From: an uncultured Oscillospiraceae bacterium
Lineage (GTDB): Bacteria > Bacillota > Clostridia > Oscillospirales > Ruminococcaceae
Assembly: GCA_910579125.1 (NCBI GenBank)
Contig: CAJTTH010000032.1
Span: 1 to 21,890, forward strand
Direction: 5' to 3'
Length of the DNA stretch: 21,890 nt
Shown: piece after piece, positions 1-8,433 of the stretch
Position numbering within the stretch: the stretch's first letter is position 1
Layout of the letters: every line of letters begins with the position of its first letter
The notes under the pieces: generated by a model
The model's input: the letters and a program-made list of their open reading frames with translations, nothing else
Database searches by the model: none
What the model was told of the DNA's origin: nothing
Translations under genes and position numbers: made by a program

Positions 1-5
1 GCCAT
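1..5 (-). CDS. Start of a leftward gene cut by the window edge
   Basis: On the minus strand an ATG occupies 5-3, preceded at about 7 bases by AAAGGTGA, a good ribosome binding site. Only the start codon and two further bases are inside the window, so the product cannot be known. An extended -10 promoter lies about 77 bases upstream. In many Clostridia hfq follows miaA, but nothing here can confirm or exclude that. Confidence 0.4.
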
Positions 6-227
6 TTTTATCACCTTTTCTCTCTGTATTGGATAAGCAGAATTTTCCAACTTTTTCCTAATGCCCCAACTATATAGTTCTAGTATAACATACTTTTCTA
101 AAAAATGCTACTGTTTTTTTGGGATTTTTAAAATTTTTTCACAGTTTTTTTTGTAAAATCGCCCATTATATTCCATAATATGTATACATTTCCAACATAT
201 GTAAATATTCAGAGATAATTTTCACTC
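6..227. other. AT-rich intergenic region downstream of miaA
   Basis: These 222 bp are very AT-rich, with several T runs (about 113-120 and 145-152). I see no coding frame and no GC-rich terminator hairpin after the miaA stop. The only element I can support is the -10 at 82-90. Confidence 0.5.
82..90 (-). promoter_or_regulatory. Candidate extended -10 promoter for the leftward edge gene
   Basis: The minus strand reads TGTTATACT, a TATACT -10 (82-87) with an upstream TG extension. There is no good -35 at the usual spacing. It faces left towards the start codon at position 5 and would give a leader of about 70 nt. Confidence 0.4.
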
Positions 228-1127
228 TCAATTATTTTTATGCGAAAATTCGTCATTTTTACCAACAATTATGTGTTTAATTCGTTCATCACGACGAAAC
301 CACGTCAACTGCCGCTTGGCGTACTGCCGCGTGCGGAGCTTCAACTCCTCCACACATTCCTCGAGCGTGCGTTCGCCGCGGAAGTACGGGTACAGCTCCT
401 TGCAGCCGATAGCCTGCGCGGCTGTCGGGCGGTCGGGCTGCTCAAAGCATTTGCGCGCCTCGTCAAGCAAACCGTTCTCCAGCATTACGTCAACGCGCCT
501 GTTTATGCGCTCACGAAGCTGTTCCCTGTCCTCGAAGTCAATGGTTATCATTATAAACTCATACGGAGAGGGGTTACGCCGCGACATTGCTTTAGCTTGT
601 GAAATAGTATGCCCTGTGGTCTTGTAAACCTCCAGCGCGCGGATCACACGTCCAATGTTGTTTTCGTGGAGCGTCGCGGCGGTCTCGGGGTCTACCTCTC
701 GGAGCTTTTCGAGCAGCGCCGCGTTGCCGTTTTCCTCGGCGAACCTCCGCATTTCCTCGCGAAAAGCGAGATCCTGTCGGCTGTCGTCGAACGTGAGATT
801 ATCCACAAACGAACTGATATACAGCCCCGTGCCGCCGCATATTATCGGGGTCTTTCCGCGCGCGAAAATATCGCGGACGCACTTGTCGCACCGCCCGACG
901 TAATCCGCGACCGAAAAACTCTCCGTAGGCTCGAGAAAGCCGAGCAGATGATGCGGTATTCCCCGCTGCTCCTCGGGAGTGGCTTTTGCGCTCGCCACGT
1001 CCATATCGGTGTATATCTGCATACTGTCCGCGGAGATGACCTCGCCGTCATAGCGCTTTGCAAGCTCTACCGCAAGCGCTGTCTTACCCGAGGCGGTCGG
1101 TCCGCATACTACAATTATTTTGTTCAT
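228..1127 (-). CDS. miaA: tRNA dimethylallyltransferase MiaA
   Basis: This enzyme transfers a dimethylallyl group to N6 of A37 in tRNAs that read UNN codons, giving i6A37. The 299-aa length is normal. The P-loop GPTASGKT is at residues 9-16, followed by the DSMQIY substrate-binding motif at about 34-39, PHH at about 58-60, GGTGLY at about 98-103, QAIGCKE (family QAIGYKE) and RQLTWFRRD near the C-terminus. The ATG at 1127 follows AAGGCGG at 5 bases. The gene is 35 bp after the GyrI-like gene on the same strand and may share its transcript. Its product is the substrate of MiaB, encoded at 8865-10268. No terminator is evident downstream. Confidence 0.97.
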   Translation of the reverse strand: MNKIIVVCGPTASGKTALAVELAKRYDGEVISADSMQIYTDMDVASAKATPEEQRGIPHHLLGFLEPTESFSVADYVGRCDKCVRDIFARGKTPIICGGTGLYISSFVDNLTFDDSRQDLAFREEMRRFAEENGNAALLEKLREVDPETAATLHENNIGRVIRALEVYKTTGHTISQAKAMSRRNPSPYEFIMITIDFEDREQLRERINRRVDVMLENGLLDEARKCFEQPDRPTAAQAIGCKELYPYFRGERTLEECVEELKLRTRQYAKRQLTWFRRDERIKHIIVGKNDEFSHKNN

Positions 1128-1162
1128 AAAAACCGCCTTATCGAAATCTCAAATTGATTTTC

Positions 1163-1780
1163 TTATTTTTTGCGGACGGGGTGGCGAATAACTGTCTTGC
1201 GCTTTTCGGGAGCGCATTTGTTCGGGTCGCTGATGTATATTTCGTGGTGAAGCCGCTCGCCGTTAATATCGTTTACACAACCGTTTTCAGCGAGAAAAGC
1301 GTCCATTGCGGCGACTGTCTGCGGCTCGTCATCGTAGCTGCCGATGTGCATACACTGCACACACAAGCCCTCGTCTACCGTTAAAAATTCGGCGGCGGAG
1401 CAGTCTATTTTCTTTTTCCGCGAAGCCTCCGCCTTTGCCCGCTCAAACACCTCCGCGGTAACGAAATCAGGCAGCCGCAGCACGGATATCCACCGAAAGC
1501 GTTTCTTGTTTTCATATTCGGCATTCTCCCAAAAGCCTTCAAGCGGCGGCACCACAAAATCGAAATACCCGTTAATGGGGGTATCGCCGCGCTTGCTCAT
1601 TTTTATGGTATACAATATTCCGTACAGCACCGAAACGGCGTTCTTATACACGCCGCCCTCCTCGTTGGGATTGCCCTCGCCGCGCACCGCCGCGTAGGTT
1701 ATCGGCGGCACGGTTATCAGCTCGGGAACGGCTTTTGGTTGGTACAGAGATTTGAACTCCTTTTTAAAATCGTATGTCAA
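1163..1780 (-). CDS. GyrI-like small-molecule-binding domain protein
   Basis: This is a 205-aa protein resembling stand-alone GyrI-like/SOUL-fold proteins, which bind small hydrophobic or drug-like ligands; no enzyme activity can be assigned. Recognisable stretches are the N-terminal YDFKKEFKSLYQPK, a PELITVPPITYAAVRGEGNPN block, VLYGILYTIKMS, and YFDFVVPPLEGFW. The frame is open to 1915, but I chose the TTG at 1780 because AAGGAG lies 7 bases upstream and the family's typical N-terminus begins there; the extra upstream residues are low-complexity Arg/Ser. The start is one base from the TfoX-domain gene's stop, so the two are probably translationally coupled. Confidence 0.82.
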   Translation of the reverse strand: MTYDFKKEFKSLYQPKAVPELITVPPITYAAVRGEGNPNEEGGVYKNAVSVLYGILYTIKMSKRGDTPINGYFDFVVPPLEGFWENAEYENKKRFRWISVLRLPDFVTAEVFERAKAEASRKKKIDCSAAEFLTVDEGLCVQCMHIGSYDDEPQTVAAMDAFLAENGCVNDINGERLHHEIYISDPNKCAPEKRKTVIRHPVRKK

Positions 1781-1781
1781 T

Positions 1782-2117
1782 TTATTTCTCCTTGGTTTTT
1801 TTCGGTTTCTTCGGCTTTGGCTCGGGGAGCGCACTGCACGTTGCCGTGACAAGCTCCGTAAGGAATTCGCGGTCGTCGACGTTCTCCACGAAAAAATAAT
1901 TTTTCGCGCCGTCATAGGGCGGCTTTTCGGGGAGCTTGGGGTAACGCGCCTTTGTCTCGGCAGTGATCTTCACGAAAAATTGATCGCCGCACACCAATGC
2001 AAAAATCTTTCCGTTGCAGTACAGCCCGTACTCGCCGAACATTTTCTTAACGGTTATCCCGCCCGCGCCGCCGCACTGCTCCGCGATGTATTCAACGAAT
2101 TCTGTCTTAGATGACAT
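1782..2117 (-). CDS. TfoX N-terminal-domain protein
   Basis: This 111-aa protein consists of a single TfoX N-terminal domain (EFVEYIAEQ...VKKMFGEYGLYCNGKIFALVCGDQFFVKI) and a lysine/proline-rich tail (PEPKPKKPKKTKEK). Family members with only this domain are common in Firmicutes and have no firm function; the proteobacterial competence regulator TfoX/Sxy has an additional C-terminal domain that is absent here. The ATG at 2117 is chosen over one 36 bases upstream because AAAGGAGG sits 6 bases before it. Its stop lies one base before the GyrI-like gene's TTG. Confidence 0.85.
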   Translation of the reverse strand: MSSKTEFVEYIAEQCGGAGGITVKKMFGEYGLYCNGKIFALVCGDQFFVKITAETKARYPKLPEKPPYDGAKNYFFVENVDDREFLTELVTATCSALPEPKPKKPKKTKEK

Positions 2118-2195
2118 AGTTTCCTCCTTTATTGTAATTTCGGAAATCCACATTCATAATCCAAAGGCACGTCCATTCTTTTCGCAACCTGTTCA

Positions 2196-2211
2196 TACGT
2201 GTGCTCACGTA
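2196..2211 (-). other. Perfect hairpin after the DUF3795 stop codon
   Basis: TACGTG (2196-2201) and CACGTA (2206-2211) form a perfect 6-bp stem with a 4-nt loop, just after the TGA of the DUF3795 gene. No U-tract follows, so it is more likely an mRNA-stabilising or processing stem than an intrinsic terminator. It sits in the 96-bp gap before the TfoX-domain gene. Confidence 0.4.
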
Positions 2212-2213
2212 TT

Positions 2214-2480
2214 TCACGAGTTCGCCCACCTCCTGCACTGCTCGAGACGCTTGCCCTCGTCGCCCTGCTCCTTGTCGTAGGCGAAGTCGTTCGCCAGCTT
2301 GCACGGGAACTCCGCGCACTGACCGCAATGCTCGTGACCCTTGCTCTCGCAGCTCGCCTTTACGGCGCATTCGCCCCAGAACGGGTTGTCGATGTTCGTG
2401 CAGCCCTTGCAGCCCATGCTCTCCCTGTATTCGCACTCCCCGCACAAAATTCCGCATCTTGATTGTACCGTATTACTCAT
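2214..2480 (-). CDS. DUF3795 cysteine-rich protein
   Basis: This 88-aa protein has 11 cysteines at residues 9, 13, 16, 24, 27, 38, 44, 52, 55, 60 and 82, including CGILCGEC, CKGC and CGQCAEFPC. The pattern matches small DUF3795 proteins, thought to bind zinc or another metal; the biochemical role is unknown. The ATG at 2480 overlaps the upstream gene's TGA (ATGA), with AAGGAG 8 bases before it inside that gene. This indicates translational coupling. The C-terminal KRLEQCRRWA is typical of the family. A different minus-strand frame is open over the same stretch (2107-2457), but it lacks the family pattern and is a shadow. Confidence 0.85.
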   Translation of the reverse strand: MSNTVQSRCGILCGECEYRESMGCKGCTNIDNPFWGECAVKASCESKGHEHCGQCAEFPCKLANDFAYDKEQGDEGKRLEQCRRWANS

Positions 2481-2938
2481 ATGCTCAGCTCCTTTTCCAG
2501 AAATTCCCGTATGAACGGATTATTTTCCTCCGACAGCGGTATCAGGAACGCGTTGGTACGGCATTTCCTGTAAATCTCGCCGTCCATTGTGAACTCGTAG
2601 CCGCCCGTACAGTGCGGGTCGTCGCCCATGCCGGTAAGCTTCCGGCAATCTGTGGATTTTTTGGCTTTGCTTTTAACTTTTTCGGGGAGCGTATCAAGAA
2701 AATCTCCGTACTCGCCCGAATGAACCGCGTAAATTCTTGCCTGCGTGCCGCTCTTGCGCTGAACAAAATTCAACAGCGTTTTGTTGTTGTCGCCGCGCAC
2801 ATACGACACGACATATCCGCTTTTCGCCGTTTTGATATTACATTTGCAGCCGTACTCCGAAAGGAACGAGTTCAGTTCAGAAACAAAAATGCGGCTGTTT
2901 TCCTCGACTGTTTCAAGGAACTCATCAAAAGTATTCAT
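2477..2938 (-). CDS. Unrecognised 153-aa protein, coupled to DUF3795
   Basis: I do not recognise a named family. The N-terminus (NTFDEFLETVEENSRIFVSELNSFLSEYG) looks helical and is followed by a mixed alpha/beta body with six cysteines, including DCRKLTG, DPHCTGG and YRKCRT. It is soluble, with no signal peptide or membrane segment. The ATG at 2938 has GGAG 8 bases upstream. The stop overlaps the DUF3795 start by 4 bp, so the two proteins are made together and may act together (inference). It is probably the first gene of the accessory run, because the 89-bp gap before it carries a -10 element and two palindromes. Confidence 0.75.
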   Translation of the reverse strand: MNTFDEFLETVEENSRIFVSELNSFLSEYGCKCNIKTAKSGYVVSYVRGDNNKTLLNFVQRKSGTQARIYAVHSGEYGDFLDTLPEKVKSKAKKSTDCRKLTGMGDDPHCTGGYEFTMDGEIYRKCRTNAFLIPLSEENNPFIREFLEKELSI

Positions 2939-2965
2939 TTATCAAACTCCTCTGTTATAGAAATA

Positions 2966-3012
2966 AGCCTTAAAGGCTGTTATTAGTATAACTCGATTAA
3001 GGAGAAATTTCT
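2966..3012 (-). promoter_or_regulatory. Candidate promoter with two small palindromes
   Basis: In the gap between the AraC-family gene and the 153-aa gene, the minus strand has TATACT at 2990-2985 as a possible -10. The hexamer 17 bases upstream (AAGAAA) is a poor -35. The palindrome AGCCT-TTA-AGGCT (2966-2978) lies just downstream of the -10. A second one, AGAAATTTCT (3003-3012), overlaps the -35 zone. The layout suggests a regulated promoter, but this is weak evidence. Confidence 0.35.
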
Positions 3013-3027
3013 TGTAAAAAAACGACA

Positions 3028-3822
3028 TTATCTGAGCTTTCTCGCGTAATTGAGCGCCTGTTTCGGGGTCATGAGATGTCGGCGGCGGAAATCGTTCAAC
3101 AGATGCGGCTGATCAGCATAGCCGTACTTCTCCACCGCGTCGAGGATATTAAAGTCGGAGCGCGTTATCATCTCCTGCCAGAGCAGCTGATAACGCACAA
3201 GCGACGAGAACGCTTTAGGCGATACGCCCGTTGCGGCGGCGAACAGACGCTCCAGCGTCCGCGCAGAGACCGTTGTGTGAGCGCACAGCTCCGATATTCC
3301 GAGCGAGCCGCGGCTGTCGATTATGAAGTCGACCGCGTTCAGCAGATTATTGTCCGCGCGTATTCCGTCAAGGCGTTTCAGAAATGCATTTTCGGCAGCG
3401 GCAGCGCATTCTTCAAAGGTTTTCGCAACGGCGATATATGGTGCAAGCTCCGCGCCGAGATATCCGAAAAACTCTTCCGTCGGGAACGCGCCGTTCTTGC
3501 TGCCCGCAAAGCCGCGCTTGGCGAACAAATGCGCCGTCCAAGCGTAGAAACGCACCCCGAAAAGCTCCGCGCCGCCGTTCGCCGAGTAAAACGAATTTTC
3601 GTCCAAAGCGCAGAAAAAGCCGTCGTTCTCTGTGCCGTCTATCCTGAAAATAATATCCATGCAGGTATCGGGGATAACCAACAGCTCACGAGCGGTCTTG
3701 CGCTCCGTCCAGAAGCAGCGGATATACGGTGAGAGCGCCGCGCACGGTGCGATCTCGCGGTAGCCCTCGCGTCCGAACGGCGTGGATAAGATAGGGCGGT
3801 ATTTTTGGGAAAGTGCGATCAT
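3028..3822 (-). CDS. AraC-family transcriptional regulator
   Basis: This is a 264-aa regulator. The N-terminal ligand-sensing part (YREIAPCAALSPYIRCFWTE...LLVIPDTCMDIIF...ELFGVRFYAWTAH) resembles the DUF6597-type domain found ahead of AraC helix-turn-helix pairs. The C-terminal two-helix-turn-helix region spans about residues 160-260 (LGISELCAHTTVSARTLERLF and ILDAVEKYGYADQPHLLNDFRRRHLMTPKQAL). The ATG at 3822 overlaps the mutL TGA as ATGA, with GGGAGA 6 bases upstream. An in-frame start 72 bases further up would lie deep inside mutL and has no ribosome site. The target and inducer are unknown; the downstream accessory genes are plausible targets (inference). Confidence 0.88.
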   Translation of the reverse strand: MIALSQKYRPILSTPFGREGYREIAPCAALSPYIRCFWTERKTARELLVIPDTCMDIIFRIDGTENDGFFCALDENSFYSANGGAELFGVRFYAWTAHLFAKRGFAGSKNGAFPTEEFFGYLGAELAPYIAVAKTFEECAAAAENAFLKRLDGIRADNNLLNAVDFIIDSRGSLGISELCAHTTVSARTLERLFAAATGVSPKAFSSLVRYQLLWQEMITRSDFNILDAVEKYGYADQPHLLNDFRRRHLMTPKQALNYARKLR

Positions 3823-5762
3823 ACTATTCTCCCGAAATATTTCTCGATCTGTTTTTTGGATATCTGAGTCATTACGGGTCGACCATGCGGACAAAAACGG
3901 ATATTGTTATCCTTCAAAACTATGTTCGCAAGATAAGCAAGCTCGGACACGTCCTGATTTTCGTTGGCGCGTATGCTCGCCTTGCACGCCATTGTATGAA
4001 GAACGTCGTCGAACAGCGCACCCTCGGCGTTGTCGTTGCCCTGTACAAGAATTTCGGCGATGATTTGCAGCAGCTCCTCGGGGTCGGCGCTCTCGAGCGA
4101 CTGCGGCATTCCCTCGACAAGAACCTTGCCGTCCTCGGCGAATTTCAGCAGTATGCCTGTGTTTTCAAGGCGCTCCTTGAAGCTGCTCACCGCTTCGTAT
4201 TCCTCGGCGGAAAGCGTGACCCCGCGCGGCTCTATCAGGAGCTGCCCGTGGATATTCACGCCCTTTTTGAAGCGCTCGAAGTTTATGCGCTCGTGCGCGG
4301 CATGCTTGTCGATAAGTATAAGGCTCTCGCCGCTCTCGCAGAGGATATACGTCTTGAACAATTCGCCGATAACGCGGATATTTTCAGGCGGCGCTTCGTC
4401 CTCGGCGGGAGCTTGCGGCGCGGTCGGAACAGGCTGAATGGTCTCCCCGCGCTTCTCGAACGACTTGCTCGACAGGAATGCGAACCCCGGCAGCTCCTCC
4501 TGCACCTTTTCCTCAGAAATATTCGGCTTTAATTCGCTCCGCATAAGCGGCGGCAGCGCCTCGGGAAGAACCTCCTGTTCGGCGGGCTGCGCATCCTCGG
4601 GTTTTGGGAACTCAAACGGCACTACTCTGCGGTAAAAGCTCTCGGGGTCGGGTTTCTTTTCGGGAACTGTGACATTTCCCGACGGTATTGTCACGGTGCA
4701 AACAGGCTCTTCCGCGTTTTCGGGCGGATTTTCGGGAGCGGAAACGCTTGGCAATTCTATCTCGCGGCTCCGGTCGTAGCCAAGCAGACCGTTCTTCACC
4801 GAGAAATAGATAGCGTCGAACACAGACTTTTCGTTCGAGAAGCGCACCTCGGTTTTCGCGGGGGAGATATTCGCGTCGAGCAGCGCGGGGTCCAGGTTCA
4901 CGCAGAGCACACAGGACGGGAATTTGCCTACCATTATGCTGTTGCGGAATGCTTCTTCGAGTGCCGCGCAGCAGAGCGGACTTTTCACGCTGCGACCGTT
5001 CACAAAAAAGTGCTGCATTGTACGGTTCGCCCTCGTGAACAGGGGCGAGCAGACGTATCCTGTCACGCCGACGTCACGGTAAACGTTGTCGACCGGTATC
5101 ATTCCCGCAGCGAACTGCTTGCCGAACAGCGCGTAAATGGCGCTGTAATACTCGCCGTCGCCCGACGTAAGCATGGTCTGCTTGCCGTCGCGGATAAATC
5201 GGAACGAGATGTTCGGGTGAGACAGGGCTAACTTTTCGATAACGTTCGCGCAGTAATTCCCCTCGGTCACGTCCTTTTTGAGAAACTTCAGGCGCGCGGG
5301 CGTGTTGTAGAACAGGTCGCGTATTATTATCGTCGTGCCGTCCGCGCAGCCTATCCTGTCGTATTCCGACGGGGTCACGCCCTCTATCTTGTAGGACGTT
5401 CCAAGCTTATCCACGGGGCGCTTGCTTATCGCTTCTATCCGCGAGACCGCCGCCACGGAAGCCAGTGCCTCGCCGCGGAAGCCTAGCGTGTTGATGTTTT
5501 CGAGGTCGTCCTGCGTGTACACCTTGCTCGTCGCGTGGCGCAGAAACGCGAGCGGCATATCCTCGTAGGAGATGCCGCAGCCGTCGTCCGTCACACGCAT
5601 ATACGCGATACCTCCGCGCTTTATTTCCACGGAAATCGTCCGCGCGCCCGCGTCTATTGCGTTCTCCGCAAGCTCCTTTATCACCGACGACGGGCGCTCT
5701 ATAACCTCGCCCGCCGCAATTAACTCATATACGCTTTTATCAAGCTGATTTATTTTAGGCAT
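3819..5762 (-). CDS. mutL: DNA mismatch repair protein MutL
   Basis: MutL links MutS mismatch recognition to strand removal. This 647-aa protein has the N-terminal GHKL ATPase motifs ELAENAIDAGA, DDGCGI and TLGFRGEAL, plus NTPARLKFLKK. A long acidic/proline-rich linker (about residues 330-465) leads to the C-terminal domain. There DKHAAHERINFE fits the DxHA(x)2E(x)4E endonuclease motif, with ACKASIRANE and CPHGRPVM further on. The clamp-binding-like QLLIEP lies just after the endonuclease motif. It is therefore probably a nicking-type MutL, as in bacteria lacking MutH. It starts 3 bp after the mutS stop and overlaps the AraC gene by 4 bp. Confidence 0.97.
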   Translation of the reverse strand: MPKINQLDKSVYELIAAGEVIERPSSVIKELAENAIDAGARTISVEIKRGGIAYMRVTDDGCGISYEDMPLAFLRHATSKVYTQDDLENINTLGFRGEALASVAAVSRIEAISKRPVDKLGTSYKIEGVTPSEYDRIGCADGTTIIIRDLFYNTPARLKFLKKDVTEGNYCANVIEKLALSHPNISFRFIRDGKQTMLTSGDGEYYSAIYALFGKQFAAGMIPVDNVYRDVGVTGYVCSPLFTRANRTMQHFFVNGRSVKSPLCCAALEEAFRNSIMVGKFPSCVLCVNLDPALLDANISPAKTEVRFSNEKSVFDAIYFSVKNGLLGYDRSREIELPSVSAPENPPENAEEPVCTVTIPSGNVTVPEKKPDPESFYRRVVPFEFPKPEDAQPAEQEVLPEALPPLMRSELKPNISEEKVQEELPGFAFLSSKSFEKRGETIQPVPTAPQAPAEDEAPPENIRVIGELFKTYILCESGESLILIDKHAAHERINFERFKKGVNIHGQLLIEPRGVTLSAEEYEAVSSFKERLENTGILLKFAEDGKVLVEGMPQSLESADPEELLQIIAEILVQGNDNAEGALFDDVLHTMACKASIRANENQDVSELAYLANIVLKDNNIRFCPHGRPVMTQISKKQIEKYFGRIV

Positions 5763-5765
5763 TGT

Positions 5766-8399
5766 TTATTCCAGACTTTCCTTTAGCTCCTTGACGAACA
5801 TCAGCGCGTCCATGGGGCTCAGCGTGTTTATGTCCGCCGCGCGAAGCCTTGCTATGGCGTTCTGCTCATTCACGGCGGCAAAGCTGAACTGCTCGTCCTT
5901 ATTACGTTCGATAGCCTCCGCCAAGCGCACCTTGCCGCTCACCTCGAGATCCTTCAACTCCTCCTTGGCGCGTTCTATCACCTTGTTCGGCAAACCCGCG
6001 AGCTTGGCGACCTCGATGCCGTAGCTGTCGTCCGTGCCGCCCGGGACTATCTTATGCAGAAATTTGATGTCGTCGCCGCGCTTCGACACCGCGACGCTGA
6101 AATTCCTTACGCCCTTGTAGTCCTTTTCCATAGTGATAAGCTCGTGGTAGTGCGTCGCGAAGAGCGTCTTGCAGCCTATCTTCTGCGAGATATGCTCGGC
6201 GACCGACTTCGCTATCGAAATGCCGTCGAACGTCGAAGTGCCGCGCCCTATCTCGTCGAGTATGACAAGGCTGTTCTTGGTCGCGTTTTTGAGGATATCG
6301 GCGACCTCGTTCATCTCTACCATGAACGTCGACTGCCCCGCCGTGAGGTCGTCGGACGCGCCCACGCGCGTGAATATCTTGTCGACCACGCCTATTCTCG
6401 CGTACCGCGCGGGGACAAAGCATCCCATCTGCGCCATAAGCACGATTATCGCGGTCTGCCGCATAAACGTCGATTTACCCGACATATTCGGTCCCGTGAT
6501 GACGAGCAGCCTGTTGTCGGAGTTGTCGAGATAAACGTCGTTGGGCGTGAACGGGTGGTCGAGCAGAATTTTCTCAACGACGGGGTGGCGGCCGTCCTTT
6601 ATGTCGATAACGCCCTCCATTGTGATCTCGGGCTTGACGAAGTTGTTCTCCAGCGACACTTGCGCGAACGAGCACAGCGCGTCGACTGCCGAAACGGCGG
6701 CGGCGGTTGTCTGTATCAGTTCCAGCTTTGTCGCGATAAACTCCCGTATCTCGCTGAACACCGCCTGTTCAAGCGCGAGTATGCGCTCGTTCGCGCCAAG
6801 TATCTCGCCCTCAACCTTTTTCAGCTCGTCGGTGATGTATCTCTCGCCGTTCGTAAGCGTCTGCTTTCGGTGATAATGCGCGGGCACCTGACCCACAAAG
6901 CTCTTCGATATTTCTATGTAATACCCGAAAACGCGGTTATAGCCGACTTTGAGCGTGCGTATGCCCGTAGCCTCGCGCTCGCGCTGCTCTATCTGCTGCA
7001 ATATCTCCATGCTGCCGCCCGTTATCGCGCGCAGCCTGTCAATTTCCTCGTTAAAGCCGTCGCGGATAACTCCGCCGTCCTTTACGTTCTGCGGCGGCTC
7101 GTCAACTATCGCGTTCCCGACAAGAACCGCGATCTCCGAAAGCTCGCTGATATTGCCGTTAAGCACCGTGAGCAGCTTCGCGCTCAGCACCGAAAGCTCC
7201 TTTTTCAGCAGCGGGAGCTTCTCGCACGTCTGCCCGAGCGCACGGATATCGCGCGGCGACGCGGATTTGTACATTACCCGCGACATAAGCCGCTCGAGAT
7301 CGAACACGCCCTTGAGCGCCGCGCGAACGTCACCGAGCGCTGCCGAGTTCTTGGTAAGCTCCTCAACCGCGTCCAACCGCGCGAGTATCTTCGTATGCGA
7401 GACGAGCGGTCTGTCCGCCCAGCTTTGCAGCCGCCGTCTGCCGACCGCCGTGACTGTCTTGTCAAGCACCCACAGCAGCGAACCGCGCCGCTCATTCGAG
7501 CGCATTGTGTGCGTTATCTCGAGATTTCGCTGCGCTGCCAAACTGAGATCCATATACTCGCTGCCGCCCGTATGCGCGGAAATGCCGACAAAGCGCTTTA
7601 CGGTCGCTTTCTGCGCGTCTCCGACATAGCGGAACAGCGCACACAGCGCTTTCTGTGCCATGGGCATGGACGCTATCCCCAGCTCGGCAGCGTCGCTCTT
7701 GTTCTCAAACTGTGCGGTTATTACATTCAAGTCGGAGTTGTCGTAGGTCTTGTCGTCGACCAGCTCACACGCGCATTTTTTCAGATTCCGTGAAACGAAC
7801 GCGCTTACTTCCTTTAAATCGAGAAAGCTGCTGTTTATTAGCAGCTCAACGGGATTGTACCGCGAAAGCTCGGCGATGACCTCCTGCTGGCGGCTGCTGC
7901 CGCTCTTTTCAAAGACGTGCACCTCGCCCGTCGAGATATCCGCGAACGCCAGCCCTATCACCCCGTTCTCCTCACAGATCGAGGTGATGTAGTTGTTTCT
8001 GTCCTCGCTGAGCATCGACGCCTCGATGACCGTACCCGCCGTTACCAGACGGATAACGCCGCGTTCGACCAAGCCCTTTGAGGCGTGAGGGTCGGTGAGC
8101 TGTTCGCAGATAGCCACGCGGAAGCCCTTGTCGATAAGCCGCTTTATATACTGCTCCGCGCTGTGGAACGGCACGCCGCACATGGGCGAACCCGCACGTG
8201 AGGTCAGCGTAAGCTCCAGCTCGCGCGAGACCGTCACCGCGTCCTCGAAGAACATTTCATAAAAATCGCCCAAACGGAAAAACAGTATATACGTGCCGTA
8301 TTTCTCCTTGATGTCAAGGTACTGCTTAAGCATGGGAGAGACCTTTTCCTGCTTTTCGGACTTTTCCGATTTTTCGGGCTTGTTCCCGTTATCCGACAC
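5766..8399 (-). CDS. mutS: DNA mismatch repair protein MutS
   Basis: MutS binds mismatches and small loops and signals to MutL using ATP. In this 877-aa form the mismatch-reading F-Y-E of GDFYEMF is at residues 46-48, after a charged Ser/Glu/Lys N-terminal extension (KSEKSEKQEK). Walker A (GPNMSGKST) is near residue 635, Walker B (LVILDEIGRGTSTFDG) near 710, with FATHYHEL just beyond. I chose GTG at 8399 because GAGG lies 8 bases upstream. A GTG at 8408 (880 aa) is possible but overlaps that ribosome site. It lies 34 bp after ylbF and 3 bp before mutL. Confidence 0.97.
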   Translation of the reverse strand: MSDNGNKPEKSEKSEKQEKVSPMLKQYLDIKEKYGTYILFFRLGDFYEMFFEDAVTVSRELELTLTSRAGSPMCGVPFHSAEQYIKRLIDKGFRVAICEQLTDPHASKGLVERGVIRLVTAGTVIEASMLSEDRNNYITSICEENGVIGLAFADISTGEVHVFEKSGSSRQQEVIAELSRYNPVELLINSSFLDLKEVSAFVSRNLKKCACELVDDKTYDNSDLNVITAQFENKSDAAELGIASMPMAQKALCALFRYVGDAQKATVKRFVGISAHTGGSEYMDLSLAAQRNLEITHTMRSNERRGSLLWVLDKTVTAVGRRRLQSWADRPLVSHTKILARLDAVEELTKNSAALGDVRAALKGVFDLERLMSRVMYKSASPRDIRALGQTCEKLPLLKKELSVLSAKLLTVLNGNISELSEIAVLVGNAIVDEPPQNVKDGGVIRDGFNEEIDRLRAITGGSMEILQQIEQREREATGIRTLKVGYNRVFGYYIEISKSFVGQVPAHYHRKQTLTNGERYITDELKKVEGEILGANERILALEQAVFSEIREFIATKLELIQTTAAAVSAVDALCSFAQVSLENNFVKPEITMEGVIDIKDGRHPVVEKILLDHPFTPNDVYLDNSDNRLLVITGPNMSGKSTFMRQTAIIVLMAQMGCFVPARYARIGVVDKIFTRVGASDDLTAGQSTFMVEMNEVADILKNATKNSLVILDEIGRGTSTFDGISIAKSVAEHISQKIGCKTLFATHYHELITMEKDYKGVRNFSVAVSKRGDDIKFLHKIVPGGTDDSYGIEVAKLAGLPNKVIERAKEELKDLEVSGKVRLAEAIERNKDEQFSFAAVNEQNAIARLRAADINTLSPMDALMFVKELKESLE

Positions 8400-8433
8400 T
8401 TCACTCACCTCACAAACTGAACTTTAAACGAAA

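Noticed and set aside
2107..2457. An alternative minus-strand frame over the DUF3795 gene
   Set aside because: It lacks the cysteine pattern and ribosome site, while the overlapping frame matches a known family and is coupled to its upstream gene.
6054..7793. A 579-codon plus-strand open frame opposite mutS
   Set aside because: It lies wholly antisense to mutS, has an arginine/alanine-rich composition without domains, and is a codon-bias shadow.
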